From Schauerella aestuarii (GTDB taxonomy: Bacteria; Pseudomonadota; Gammaproteobacteria; Burkholderiales; Burkholderiaceae_B): a stretch of 64,000 nucleotides of DNA. Under the pieces are notes generated by a model, which was given only the letters and a program-made list of their open reading frames with translations, did no database searches and was not told the DNA's origin. Below, piece by piece: positions 1 through 9,367 of the stretch (its first letter is position 1; every line of letters begins with the position of its first letter). The stretch covers positions 744,001 through 808,000 of the forward strand of contig NZ_SIZW01000043.1 in assembly GCF_009866805.1 (NCBI RefSeq), read 5' to 3'. The position numbers and the translations under genes are program-made.

Positions 1-186
1 CCCATTCCAGGGCTCGTCGCGGTCGGCCACGACCACGCACAAGTTGCCGTCGATATAGGCCGCGTCGCAACCGAACATCCGCTTGTGCATGTAAGTCGCA
101 TCCCGCTCGAAGGCTTCCAGGATCCACGCGAGCGCGCTCTGCCTGGTGCGCGATCGGGCGGCGAGGGGATTGAGGATACCGGCCAC
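1..186 (-). CDS. TfoX-like N-terminal domain protein, partial (3' end cut by window)
   Basis: The 62 visible codons read from a GTG at 186-184 and run off the left edge. Near the centre is KRMFGCDAAYIDG followed by LCVVVADRDEPWNG. This resembles the start of TfoX N-terminal domains and of a family of small uncharacterised betaproteobacterial proteins with a MFG-x-A-Y-x-DG core. The gene begins two codons after the TAG of the upstream secreted protein and is in the same reading frame, so the two are probably co-transcribed. The GTG is the only plausible start after that stop; the Shine-Dalgarno sequence is weak. The function is unknown; similarity to TfoX does not by itself imply a role in competence. 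Confidence 0.55.
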   Translation of the reverse strand, partial: MAGILNPLAARSRTRQSALAWILEAFERDATYMHKRMFGCDAAYIDGNLCVVVADRDEPWNG

Positions 187-192
187 GCTGCG

Positions 193-582
193 CTACTTTT
201 CGTCCGACACCGACAGCGATCCACCCTGGTTCAGCCGGTTTGCAATCTCGTCGGCCGACCTGCCGCCGAATCCTTGCACGCCTGCCGTGAGCCGCAGGCT
301 GCTGGATGCGATCGGGCTTTGCACGGTGACGGAGGTGAGCAGTACATCGCCCGCGCGCAAATGAATTCGCTTGCCCACGCGGTTTTTGGTGAACGCGGCC
401 AGGTCGCGACGGCTTTCGGGCGCAAGGGTCACATCGATCACATCGATAGCGGTGTGCTCATCCTTGGCGGCGACGGCGCTTTTCACTTTGAGCGTGGCGG
501 TTTCGGCGTGTGCGGGCAGGCCGTGCGTCATCAGTATCGCTGCGGGTAGCGCCAGTGCGAACAACCGTTCTCGAAGGCCCAT
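193..582 (-). CDS. Small secreted SecD P1-head-like domain protein
   Basis: This 129-residue protein has a clear signal peptide (basic start, hydrophobic segment, likely cleavage after AHA near residue 26). The mature part carries the pattern of the periplasmic P1 head subdomain of SecD: a VTLAPESRRDLAAFT strand-helix, VGKRIHL, a VQSPI segment and a final helix rich in Ala/Asn before a Gly-Gly. The SecD transmembrane helices and base domain are absent, so this is a stand-alone head domain. A GAGGA Shine-Dalgarno precedes the ATG. It lies directly upstream of the TfoX-like gene in the same frame. The assignment is by pattern, not alignment, and the role is unknown. Confidence 0.6.
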   Translation of the reverse strand: MGLRERLFALALPAAILMTHGLPAHAETATLKVKSAVAAKDEHTAIDVIDVTLAPESRRDLAAFTKNRVGKRIHLRAGDVLLTSVTVQSPIASSSLRLTAGVQGFGGRSADEIANRLNQGGSLSVSDEK

Positions 583-834
583 CGTCGATTCCTCTTTTGT
601 GTGATCGTAGACACCAGAAAATAACCGCTACGAGCGGGGCCGGCCACTTTTCGATGATGCCGTTGCTTCCCCTCGCGTTTTGATACGGTCGCAGTGACCG
701 GCGGCGGCCGTTGATGTACGCAGGACGTATGATTTCAGTGCGCAGGAGATCGGCTCGCATTCCGACGCGCGCGCGATCGGGTGCCGGATTGCACCGTCGC
801 CCCTTCATGGTTTTCTCCGCCCTTAAAGGATCGC

Positions 835-3132
835 ATGACACTGACACGCCATCCGTCGCTGGCCCATTGGGGGGCTTTTACCGCCGTGGTCGACTCAGGC
901 CGCGTGATCGGTTGCGAACCCTTCGAGGCCGATGCGGCGCCGTCGCCCATGCTGAACTCGATTGCCGAGATGGTGCATTCGCCATTGCGCGTGAAGCGTC
1001 CGGCGGTGCGGCGCGGTTGGCTCAAAGGCAATCGCGATCGCGAAGGCGACACGTACGTCGAGGTGCCGTGGGATGAGGCGCTCGATATGGTGGCCGGCGA
1101 GTTGGCACGCGTGCGGCGCGATTACGGTGCGTCCGGCATCTTTGGCGGTTCATATGGTTGGTCGTCGGCCGGGCGCGTGCATCACGCGCGCAGCCTGATC
1201 CGGCGGTTCCTGTTTCAGGGTGGCGGGTGCGTCGATCAAATCGGCAACTACAGTTGGGGCGCCGCGCAGTTTCTGCTGCCGCATGTGATCGGCACGGCCA
1301 GTCCGGTGAGTGGCGATGTGACGGATTGGGCGAGCGTGCTGCATCACACGCGTGTGATCGTGGCGTTTGGCGGTATGCCGTTGAAAAATGCGCAGGTCAC
1401 CTCCGGTGGGGCGGGGTTGCACAGCTTGCCGGGGTATCTGAAGCAGGCCCGGGAGGCCGGGATCGAACTGGTTGTGGTGAGCCCCACGCGTGCGGATATT
1501 CCATCGGGCATCGAGGCGCAGTGGATATCGATTCGACCCAATACCGACACGGCGCTCATGCTCGGCATGGCGCATACGTTGTTGAACGAATCGCGTCACG
1601 ATGCGGCGTTCGTGCAAACGCATTGTGTCGGTGTCGATACGTGGGCGGCGTATCTGCGCGGTGATAGCGATGGCCAGGTCAAGGATGCGCACTGGGCGTC
1701 GTACATCACGGGCATCCCGGCAGAGGTGATCCGATCGTTGGCGCATCGGGTGAGCGCGCAGCGCAGTCTGCTCACGGCGGCGTGGGCATTGCAGCGTGCC
1801 GAACATGGTGAGCAGCCGTACTGGGCGCTGATCGGGTTGGCGGCGCTGGTGGGGCAGATCGGACTGCCTGGCGGCGGCTTCGCGTTCGGCCATGGGTCGC
1901 TCAACGGGATCGGGCATCCTCACCGTCCCTTGCCGGGGCCGGAGGTGCCGGTGCCGCGCAACCCGGCTGGTCTTGCCATTCCGGTCGCGCGCATTGCCGA
2001 CATGTTGCTTGCGCCTGGAACATCGTATGCATTCAATGGCACCGAGCACGTCTATCCCGATATCAAGCTGATCTATTGGGCCGGTGGCAATCCCTTTCAC
2101 CATCATCAGGACCAGAATCGCCTGCGTGAAGCGTGGCGCGCACCAGAAACGGTGATCGTGCATGAGTCGTGGTGGACACCATTGGCGCGCCGCGCCGATA
2201 TCGTCTTGCCCGCGACCACGCCGCTCGAGCGCTGCGACGTGGGCGGTTCGGCACGCGACCCCTATGTGTTTGCCATGCATCGCGCAATCGCGCCGCAGGG
2301 TGAGGCGCGCAACGATTTCGATATCTTTGCGGCGTTGGCACAACGTGCGGGGTTTGAGGATACCTTTACTGCAGGGCGAAGCGAGATGGCGTGGTGCCGT
2401 CATGTGTATGAGGGCATGCGATCCGGTTGCGCCCATCGCGGCGTGCCGTTGCCGACGTTCGATGAATTCTGGGCGCAAGGCTATGCGGCATTGCCGCCGG
2501 CCGACAGCGAGTATGTGCTGTTCGAGGCCTTTCGCCGCGATCCGATCGCCAAGCCGCTGGGCACGCCCTCGGGCCGCATTGAACTGTATTCAAAATCGGT
2601 TGCCGCGTTCGAATACGACGACTGTCCGGGTCATGCGGCATGGTTGCCGCCACGAGAATGGCTGGGCGCGCAGCTGGCGCGCAAATGGCCCTTGCACCTG
2701 TTGACCCATCAACCGAAGAATCGGCTGCACAGTCAGATGGATCCAGCAAAGCTCTCGCGTCGCGACAAGATTCAGGGCCGCGAACCGATCGCGATGCACC
2801 CCAAGGATGCGGCAGATCGCGGCATCGCGGATGGCGATCTGGTGCGCGTGCATAACGATCGCGGTGCGTGTCTTGCCGGCGTGCGTGTCGATGCGGGACT
2901 GACGCCGGGCGTGGTGATCATGGCCACTGGTGCGTGGTCCGATCCCGACGGAACGTTGGATCGTCACGGCAATCCAAATGTGTTGACGGCGGACGTCGGT
3001 ACCTCACGCTTGGCGCAAGGGCCGAGCGCCCAATCCGCTTTGGTCGACATCGAACGCCACGCGGCGCCGGCGCCGGCGATGCGCGCCTGGGAGGTGCCGG
3101 GCTTTCGCGACCGCGCGCTTGCAAAAGACTAA
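835..3132 (+). CDS. bisC: Biotin sulfoxide reductase-type molybdopterin oxidoreductase
   Basis: The 765-residue protein belongs to the DMSO/TMAO/biotin-sulfoxide reductase branch of bis-MGD molybdoenzymes, which reduce S- or N-oxides. The GGSYGWSSAGRVHHARS segment (about 104-120) and GNYSWGAAQ (Ser140, the expected Mo ligand) are diagnostic. A molydop_binding domain with THQPKNRLHSQ forms the C-terminus. There is no N-terminal Fe-S cysteine motif and no Tat or Sec signal, so it should be cytoplasmic like BisC rather than periplasmic like TorA. The start at 835 was chosen because AAAGGA precedes it by five bases; an upstream in-frame ATG at 781 lacks this. No cytochrome or chaperone gene is adjacent. 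Its 3' end overlaps the convergent esterase by four bases. Confidence 0.85.
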   Translation: MTLTRHPSLAHWGAFTAVVDSGRVIGCEPFEADAAPSPMLNSIAEMVHSPLRVKRPAVRRGWLKGNRDREGDTYVEVPWDEALDMVAGELARVRRDYGASGIFGGSYGWSSAGRVHHARSLIRRFLFQGGGCVDQIGNYSWGAAQFLLPHVIGTASPVSGDVTDWASVLHHTRVIVAFGGMPLKNAQVTSGGAGLHSLPGYLKQAREAGIELVVVSPTRADIPSGIEAQWISIRPNTDTALMLGMAHTLLNESRHDAAFVQTHCVGVDTWAAYLRGDSDGQVKDAHWASYITGIPAEVIRSLAHRVSAQRSLLTAAWALQRAEHGEQPYWALIGLAALVGQIGLPGGGFAFGHGSLNGIGHPHRPLPGPEVPVPRNPAGLAIPVARIADMLLAPGTSYAFNGTEHVYPDIKLIYWAGGNPFHHHQDQNRLREAWRAPETVIVHESWWTPLARRADIVLPATTPLERCDVGGSARDPYVFAMHRAIAPQGEARNDFDIFAALAQRAGFEDTFTAGRSEMAWCRHVYEGMRSGCAHRGVPLPTFDEFWAQGYAALPPADSEYVLFEAFRRDPIAKPLGTPSGRIELYSKSVAAFEYDDCPGHAAWLPPREWLGAQLARKWPLHLLTHQPKNRLHSQMDPAKLSRRDKIQGREPIAMHPKDAADRGIADGDLVRVHNDRGACLAGVRVDAGLTPGVVIMATGAWSDPDGTLDRHGNPNVLTADVGTSRLAQGPSAQSALVDIERHAAPAPAMRAWEVPGFRDRALAKD

Positions 3133-4115
3133 ATGCCGGCGGGGATGAAAAGATGCTGCTTGAGATGTGCGATCACATCGTCGCGCGCTTCGCGCGCCTG
3201 GGGCAGAATGCGCGTCATGGCGATGAACGCATGCGGTACGCCCGGGTAGATGCGAGGCTCGGTGGGCTGGCCGGCGGCGTCAAGCTTCCTGGCCAGATTC
3301 AAGGTGTCGTCGAGCAGCGGGTCCAGTGCCGCCGCCAGCAACAACAGGGGCGGCAGGTGGCTGACGTCGGCGTACAGGGGGGCCACGCCGGGATCCTGCA
3401 AACGCGCGGCGTCACCGGCGTAGCGTTCCCAATACCACGCCAGCTTTTCGGTCGACAGGCCATAGCGTCCATCGCCGAGTGTTTGGTGCGATGGCGTGTC
3501 GTGGTCGGCCGAGAGCATGCCGTAGATGATGATGCCGGTTTTGACGAAGTCATCGTTTTGATCGCGCAGGCGCAATAGCGCATTGAGCGCCAGGTTCCCC
3601 CCGGCAGAATCTCCGCCGACCGCAATGCGCTCGCCGTCCAGCCCCAGCGTAGCGGCCTGGTCACGCAACCAGCGCAATGCGCCGATGACCTGCTCGATCG
3701 CGACGGGGTAATGCGCTTCAGGCGACAGGGCATATTCGATGCCTACCGTGACGAGGTGGGCCTCATTGGCAATCTCGCGTTTCCATCGATCCAGGCTATT
3801 GATATCGCCCTGCGCGAACCCGCCGCCGTGGATGTGAAGATAAGCGGGAAGGGGGCCAGGGCGCTCCGATGCCGGGTAGTACAGCCGCACGTTGACCGGG
3901 TGCGCCAAGTGGTCCAGGCGATGCTCAACGATGTGGCCAACGTCCGGTACCGGCACGTTCAGGAAACGTTGAAAAATCCGGTTGGTTTCGCGTGCCTCAG
4001 CCAACGGCTGCACGAGGATGTTTGCGGCACCGATCCCCGCGGCCTTGAGCGCATCCTGCGCCGCGATGACTTCGGGTGCAAAGGTGAGGGCGTTCGAATC
4101 GTCAATCCGTGTCAT
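3129..4115 (-). CDS. Alpha/beta hydrolase of the hormone-sensitive lipase family
   Basis: This is a 328-residue esterase/lipase. It shows the oxyanion-hole motif HGGG (His96-Gly99) and the nucleophile elbow GGDSAGGN (Ser170), with a late DPLLDD segment and GVPHAFI supplying the likely Asp and His of the triad. There is no signal peptide. The family hydrolyses short-chain carboxylic esters; the substrate cannot be predicted. GAAAGG precedes the ATG by about six bases. It converges with bisC, sharing four bases, and nothing in the neighbourhood ties it to a pathway. Confidence 0.85.
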   Translation of the reverse strand: MTRIDDSNALTFAPEVIAAQDALKAAGIGAANILVQPLAEARETNRIFQRFLNVPVPDVGHIVEHRLDHLAHPVNVRLYYPASERPGPLPAYLHIHGGGFAQGDINSLDRWKREIANEAHLVTVGIEYALSPEAHYPVAIEQVIGALRWLRDQAATLGLDGERIAVGGDSAGGNLALNALLRLRDQNDDFVKTGIIIYGMLSADHDTPSHQTLGDGRYGLSTEKLAWYWERYAGDAARLQDPGVAPLYADVSHLPPLLLLAAALDPLLDDTLNLARKLDAAGQPTEPRIYPGVPHAFIAMTRILPQAREARDDVIAHLKQHLFIPAGI

Positions 4116-4160
4116 GGGCGCGCCTTTCGGTGAGTCTCGGGGAAAAATGATTTTAGGGTG

Positions 4161-4190
4161 AAAAAAAAGCCCGATCCAGGATCGGGCTTT
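4161..4190 (-). terminator. Intrinsic terminator after maeB, possibly bidirectional
   Basis: A perfect inverted repeat, agcccgatcc / ggatcgggct (4168-4177 and 4179-4188), is flanked by eight A on the left (a T-run for the minus strand) and four T on the right. It lies about 100 bases beyond the maeB stop, so its main job is probably ending maeB transcription. Confidence 0.8.
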
Positions 4191-4286
4191 TGCTGCGTAT
4201 CGACGGCGCAGTCAGGGTACGCCTCGCCGTCTTCGCCACACGTCGACCGGCGTGCTCACCCGGTCGACGCCTCGTGGGGTCGCGGT

Positions 4287-6587
4287 TTACACCACGCCGC
4301 GGGCGACCAGCCCGGCTTCCTGCTGTGCATCCACGACCGCCAAAGCCGTCATGTTGATGATGCGTCGCACCGTGGCGCTGGTGGTGAGGATGTGCACCGG
4401 GCGCGCGGCACCCAGCAGGATCGGGCCCATCGCGATACCGTTGCTGCCCGTCATCTTGAGCATGTTGTACGTGATGTTGCCGGTGTCGAGATTGGGCGTG
4501 ACCAGCAGGTTGGCACGGCCTTTCAGGGTGCTGTCCGGGAAGGCTTTCAGGCGAATCGATTCGGACAGGGCCGCATCGGCATGCATTTCGCCATCCACTT
4601 CCAGGTTTGGCGCCAGCTTTTCGATCAGTTCGCGCGCCTGCGCCATCTTGCGCGACGAGGCCGACGGGCGGCTGCCGAAGTTGGAGTGCGAGAGCAACGC
4701 AATCTTGGGGACCACGCCAAACCGCAGCATTTCTTCAGCGGCCTGAATCGTCATGTCGGCTACTTGCTCGGCAGTCGGATCTTCGTTGACGTGCGTGTCG
4801 CAAATGAAGAGCGTTTGTTCGGGCAGCATCAGCACGTTCATGGCGGCAAACGTTTTCGCACCCGGCTTCAGGCCGATCACATCATTCACATAGTCGAGCT
4901 GGCGGTCATACCGGCTGGCCACGCCGCACAGCATGGCATCGCCGTCGCCGCGGTTCAACAGCATCGCGCCGATCAGGGTGTTGTGCTTGCGGATCATCGC
5001 CTTGGCGATTTCGGGCGTCACGCCGTCGCGGCTCTTGAGCTTGTAATAGGCCGTCCAGGTTTCGGTGAAGCGCTCGTCGTCTTCGGGATCGACGATTTCC
5101 ATGTGCTGGCCGGCCACCAGACGCAGGCCGCATTTCTTCACCCGCATTTCGATCACGCTGGGGCGGCCCACCAGAATGGGGAAAGCCACGCCTTCGTCGA
5201 CCACGACCTGCACGGCGCGCAAGACGCGTTCGTCTTCACCGTCGGTGTAGATCACGCGCTTGGCGGCCTTGCGCGCCTGCATGAAGAGCGGACGCATCAG
5301 TTGACCGGAGTGGTAAACGAATGCCGTCAATTTCGCCCGGTAGGCATCCATGTCTTCGATCGGACGCAGCGCCACGCCGGAGTCGGCGGCCGCTTGCGCA
5401 ACAGCCGACGCAATTTCGACGATCAGGCGCGGGTCGAAGGGCTTCGGGATGATGTAGTCGGCACCGAAGCTCAGCTCCTGACCGGCGTACGCGCGGGCCA
5501 CTTCGTCGTTTTGCTCGGCCTGGGCCAGCTTGGCGATGGCTTTCACGCACGCCAGTTTCATCTCTTCGGTGATGCGCGTGGCGCCGGCATCCATGGCACC
5601 GCGGAAGATGAACGGGAAGCACAGCACGTTGTTGACCTGATTCGGATAGTCCGAGCGGCCCGTGGCGATGATGCAATCCGGACGCGCGGCGCGAGCCACT
5701 TCGGGACGGATTTCAGGTTCGGGATTGGCCAGTGCCAGGATCAGCGGCTGGTCGCCCATGGTCTTGACCATGTCGCCCGTGAGCACGCCGGCGGTCGAGC
5801 AACCCAGGAACACATCGGCGTCGGCGATGACGTCGGCCAGGGTGCGCGCATCGGTTTTCTGCGCGTAGCGGGCCTTGTTGGGCTCCATGTTTTCATCGCG
5901 GCCTTCCCAGATCACGCCACGTGAATCGACCACGTAGATGTGCTCGCGGCGAACGCCAAGGTGCACCAGCAAGTCCAGGCAGGCAATGGCCGCGGCGCCC
6001 GCGCCGGAGCACACCAGTTTGACCTGCGACATTTCCTTGTTGACCACTTTCAGGCCGTTCAGGATGGCGGCCGACGAAATGATGGCGGTACCGTGCTGAT
6101 CGTCGTGGAAGACCGGGATCTTCATGCGCTCGCGCAGCTTTTTCTCGATATAGAAGCACTCGGGCGCCTTGATGTCTTCAAGGTTCACGCCGCCGAGCGT
6201 GGGCTCGAGCGCGGCGATGATGTCGACCAGTTTGTCCGGATCGTTTTCGGCGAGTTCGATATCGAACACATCGATGCCGGCAAATTTCTTGAAGAGGCAA
6301 CCCTTGCCTTCCATCACCGGTTTGGCGGCCAGGGGGCCGATATTGCCCAACCCCAATACAGCGGTGCCGTTGGTGATGACGCCAACCAGATTGCCGCGCG
6401 AAGTGTACTTGGCGGCGGCCTCGTCACCCTCGTGGAAGATGGCCATGCAAGCGGCGGCGACGCCGGGAGAGTAGGCCAGCGACAGATCGTCCTGATTGGC
6501 AAGCGGCTTGGTCGGCGTGACCGAGATTTTGCCCGGGGTGGGATAAGCGTGGTAGTCCAACGCCAACTTGGTAAAGGTATCGTCCAT
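4287..6587 (-). CDS. maeB: NADP-dependent malic enzyme fused to a phosphotransacetylase-like domain
   Basis: The 766-residue protein has the MaeB layout. An N-terminal malic enzyme (about 1-430) carries [29 protein letters not shown] and a [13 protein letters not shown] nucleotide-binding loop. A C-terminal phosphate acetyl/butyryltransferase-like domain follows (about 440-760). The enzyme decarboxylates malate to pyruvate with NADP; in this family the PTA-like domain is regulatory rather than catalytic. Length is normal (about 760). It is monocistronic, ends at a strong terminator, and is divergent from the OPT transporter with 270 bases between. Only a weak AGG precedes the ATG. Together with acs and the 2-oxoglutarate dehydrogenase genes it serves central carbon metabolism. 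Confidence 0.93.
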   Translation of the reverse strand: MDDTFTKLALDYHAYPTPGKISVTPTKPLANQDDLSLAYSPGVAAACMAIFHEGDEAAAKYTSRGNLVGVITNGTAVLGLGNIGPLAAKPVMEGKGCLFKKFAGIDVFDIELAENDPDKLVDIIAALEPTLGGVNLEDIKAPECFYIEKKLRERMKIPVFHDDQHGTAIISSAAILNGLKVVNKEMSQVKLVCSGAGAAAIACLDLLVHLGVRREHIYVVDSRGVIWEGRDENMEPNKARYAQKTDARTLADVIADADVFLGCSTAGVLTGDMVKTMGDQPLILALANPEPEIRPEVARAARPDCIIATGRSDYPNQVNNVLCFPFIFRGAMDAGATRITEEMKLACVKAIAKLAQAEQNDEVARAYAGQELSFGADYIIPKPFDPRLIVEIASAVAQAAADSGVALRPIEDMDAYRAKLTAFVYHSGQLMRPLFMQARKAAKRVIYTDGEDERVLRAVQVVVDEGVAFPILVGRPSVIEMRVKKCGLRLVAGQHMEIVDPEDDERFTETWTAYYKLKSRDGVTPEIAKAMIRKHNTLIGAMLLNRGDGDAMLCGVASRYDRQLDYVNDVIGLKPGAKTFAAMNVLMLPEQTLFICDTHVNEDPTAEQVADMTIQAAEEMLRFGVVPKIALLSHSNFGSRPSASSRKMAQARELIEKLAPNLEVDGEMHADAALSESIRLKAFPDSTLKGRANLLVTPNLDTGNITYNMLKMTGSNGIAMGPILLGAARPVHILTTSATVRRIINMTALAVVDAQQEAGLVARGVV

Positions 6588-6857
6588 GCTGATAGGCCTG
6601 CTGCAGAAAGGAAAAAAAGGGTAGCGCGGCGCACGCGTCGTCCGGGCGAATGAAGCGCGAACTTCGGATGTCGAACGGGTGCGCGAAACGCGCCGAACAA
6701 GGCGGGCACGTGGCCACGCGTTTACGGCAATGCGCTATTTCAACAGAAAGCACGCGCGCATGGGCGATCGCCGACACATCAATCCGGGTATGACGAGTGC
6801 TTGCATGCGGCCGTGGCGCATCGCAGCAGACGATGCCGAGGGCTTGAGGAGAGCGCA

Positions 6858-9008
6858 ATGAATCGAGATGGTCGAATACCCGACGGCACGTTGCTGCCGG
6901 AATTGACGCTGCGCGGCGTAATTCTGGGGGCACTGATTACGGTGGTGTTCACCGCCTCGAATGTGTTCCTGGGGCTGAAAGTGGGGCTGACATTCTCGTC
7001 GGCGATTCCGGCTGCGGTGATCTCGATGTCGGTGCTGCGGCTGTTTCGCGATGCCAATATCCTTGAAAACAATATGGTGCAGACGCAGGCTTCGGCGGCG
7101 GGCACGTTGTCGTCGATCATTTTCATCCTGCCCGCATTGGTGATGATGGGGCATTGGCAGGGCTTCCCGTTTTGGCAGACCTTCGGCATTGCGGCCGCCG
7201 GCGGCATGCTCGGCGTGATGTTCTCGATTCCATTGCGCCACGTGATGGTGGTGAAAAGCGATCTGCCTTATCCGGAAGGGGTGGCAGCCGCAGAGATTTT
7301 GCGGGTGGGTAGCGAGGCGGGTGCCAAGGCGTCTGCCGACAGCCGTATGCCTGCGGACCCATCGATGCTGAACGCTGCAGGGGCGTCGTCGCTTACGACT
7401 GCAGGGACATCGTCACTCAGCACCGTGGGGACATCATCAACCAACACAGCAGGTGCATCATCCCGACCGCCGCCCGGCATTCGCGACATTGCGTTGGGCG
7501 GCGGGATTGCCGCGGTGGTGAGTTTCGCGGCGTCCGGTTTGCGTGTGTTGGGCGACAGTTGGAGCTATTGGTTTGCCGTGGGCACGTCGGTCTTTCGAGT
7601 GCCCTTCGGCTTCTCGCTGGCGCTGTTGGGCGCAGGCTATTTGATCGGCATCGTGGCCGGTATCGCCATGTTGACGGGATTGGTCATCGCCTGGGGAATC
7701 GCCGTTCCCATTCTGACGGCGACCACGCCGATGCCTGCCGGGCAGACGATCCAGCAGTTTGCCACCGCGCAGTGGAGCGAGCACGTACGGTTCATCGGCG
7801 CCGGCGTGATCGGGGTAGGGGCGCTGTGGACCCTTGCCGTATTGTTCAAACCCATGTTGGCCGGGATGAAGGCCTCCTTCGGCAGTTTGCGGAGCAGCGC
7901 AGAACGGCTTTCAGCCGTGCCGCGCACCGAGCGCGACCTGCCGCCGGTCTGGATCGGTATCGTCACGCTGGTGCTGGTGGCCATTCTGGTGGTGTGCTTT
8001 CACGTGTTCCTGCGCGGTGTGCCGGTGACGCCCGCGGCGTTCTGGGGGTTGATCGCGTACGGCGTGCTGTTTGCGTTCATCTTCGGTTTTCTGGTGGCCG
8101 CCGCGTGCGGTTACATGGCCGGGCTGGTGGGCTCGTCGAGCAGCCCGATCTCGGGCGTGGGCATCGTGGCGATGGTGCTGGTGTCGTCCCTCATGCTGTT
8201 GATCGGACGCGGCGACGGGCTGCTGGCGACACCCGACGGGCAACGCATGGGGATCGCGCTGGCGATTTTCTCAGTGTCTGCCGTACTGGCCGTTGCGGCG
8301 ATCGCCAACGACAATCTTCAGGATCTCAAAACGGGCTGGCTCGTGGGCGCCACGCCGTGGCGCCAGCAGGTGGCACTCTTGATCGGCTGCGTGGTCGGGG
8401 CGGCGGTGATTTCGCCCGTGCTCGAACTGCTCTATAACGCCTACGGTTTTTCGGATGCGATGCCCCGCGCCGACATGGACGCGGGTCAGGCGTTGTCTGC
8501 GCCCCAGGCGACGTTGATGCTGGCGATTGCGCGCGGCATCTTCACCAGTCAGCTGAACTGGACCATGATCGCGATCGGCGCGGCCGTGGGCGTGGCCCTG
8601 ATCGCGGTGGACGCCGTGCTTGCGCGGAATTGCAAGGTGGCGCGGATGCCGGTGCTGGCGGTCGGCATCGGTATCTATCTGCCGCCTACCGTGAGTGCGC
8701 CGCTGGTGGTAGGTGCGGTGCTCAGCTGGGTAATCGCGGGTGTGCTCGCGCGCCGGGCGCGCGCAGCCGGGGCGGAAGAGGCGGCGTACGCGGATGCGCC
8801 CAACCGGCGCGGCGTGTTGATCGCCTCGGGGTTGATCGTCGGCGAGAGTCTGGTGGGCGTCATGCTGGCGGGGGTCATTGGCGCCTCGGGCAGTAGCACA
8901 CCGCTGGCGCTGGTCGGCGAGGGATTTGCGGGCACGGCCGAGGGGCTGGGGCTGGGCGTGTTTGCGATCGTGGCGCTTTTCATTGCACGGCGGGTGCTGA
9001 AAACGTGA
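6858..9008 (+). CDS. OPT-family oligopeptide transporter
   Basis: This 716-residue membrane protein is dominated by hydrophobic helices. The N-terminal block ELTLRGVILGALITVVFTA, followed by NVFLGLKVGLTFSSAIPAAV, is typical of bacterial oligopeptide transporters (OPT). Further family features are YPEGVAAAEIL and the NDNLQDLKTGWLVGATPWRQQ motif. The family moves small peptides or metal chelates with protons. The start at 6858 is set by GAGGAG about seven bases upstream; an in-frame ATG at 6801 lacks this. Residues about 160-205 form a low-complexity Ala/Ser/Thr/Gly loop encoded by a 24-bp tandem repeat, between the first helices and a PPPGIRDIALGGG segment. The substrate is unknown. Confidence 0.85.
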   Translation: MNRDGRIPDGTLLPELTLRGVILGALITVVFTASNVFLGLKVGLTFSSAIPAAVISMSVLRLFRDANILENNMVQTQASAAGTLSSIIFILPALVMMGHWQGFPFWQTFGIAAAGGMLGVMFSIPLRHVMVVKSDLPYPEGVAAAEILRVGSEAGAKASADSRMPADPSMLNAAGASSLTTAGTSSLSTVGTSSTNTAGASSRPPPGIRDIALGGGIAAVVSFAASGLRVLGDSWSYWFAVGTSVFRVPFGFSLALLGAGYLIGIVAGIAMLTGLVIAWGIAVPILTATTPMPAGQTIQQFATAQWSEHVRFIGAGVIGVGALWTLAVLFKPMLAGMKASFGSLRSSAERLSAVPRTERDLPPVWIGIVTLVLVAILVVCFHVFLRGVPVTPAAFWGLIAYGVLFAFIFGFLVAAACGYMAGLVGSSSSPISGVGIVAMVLVSSLMLLIGRGDGLLATPDGQRMGIALAIFSVSAVLAVAAIANDNLQDLKTGWLVGATPWRQQVALLIGCVVGAAVISPVLELLYNAYGFSDAMPRADMDAGQALSAPQATLMLAIARGIFTSQLNWTMIAIGAAVGVALIAVDAVLARNCKVARMPVLAVGIGIYLPPTVSAPLVVGAVLSWVIAGVLARRARAAGAEEAAYADAPNRRGVLIASGLIVGESLVGVMLAGVIGASGSSTPLALVGEGFAGTAEGLGLGVFAIVALFIARRVLKT
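7377..7472 (+). repeat. Four degenerate 24-bp tandem repeats inside the OPT gene
   Basis: Consecutive 24-base units begin at 7377, 7401, 7425 and 7449. They encode AGASSLTT, AGTSSLST, VGTSSTNT and AGASSRPP. The unit is a multiple of three, so copy-number change would keep the frame. The units diverge mostly at third codon positions, which suggests an old duplication kept for its protein sequence. The last unit merges into a proline run. Confidence 0.85.
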
Positions 9009-9367
9009 TGGCGACCTGGCGCTGGAGAGACCCAAGTTGTTGCATTCGACTTGTCCATCCGGATGCGACATCGACTGAAATAATTTTTCTGTTCGGGAGG
9101 TGTACTCATCTTGCCCGCCGTATCGGTGGACTTTCCAGAGGATGCCGACGTGTTGATCATGCGGCATCGCACCATGTCGTGTAACTTCCACAGCGATGTA
9201 ACGCACTCAAAGACGGGGGACGTTTCAAGGCGCTATACTCATTGGATACGGCTATCAAGGCTAGTACGTCGCCTTCTGCCCCCGCTATCCGCTAACCGGT
9301 TAAGCCGTGTCGCGGAAGGTTTTCCTGCATCGCATCGGGTGAGACACCCGGCAAGGTGAAGCAATTA
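9009..9367 (+). promoter_or_regulatory. sucA upstream region with a candidate -10 box
   Basis: No convincing gene lies in these 359 bases. A TATACT hexamer at 9234-9239 is the best -10 candidate, without a good -35 partner at 16-18 bases. An AAGGTG Shine-Dalgarno (9353-9358) precedes the sucA ATG. A start near 9239 would give a 5' leader of roughly 120 bases. A short frame from 9111 to 9359 has no ribosome-binding site or family similarity that I recognise. Confidence 0.3.
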
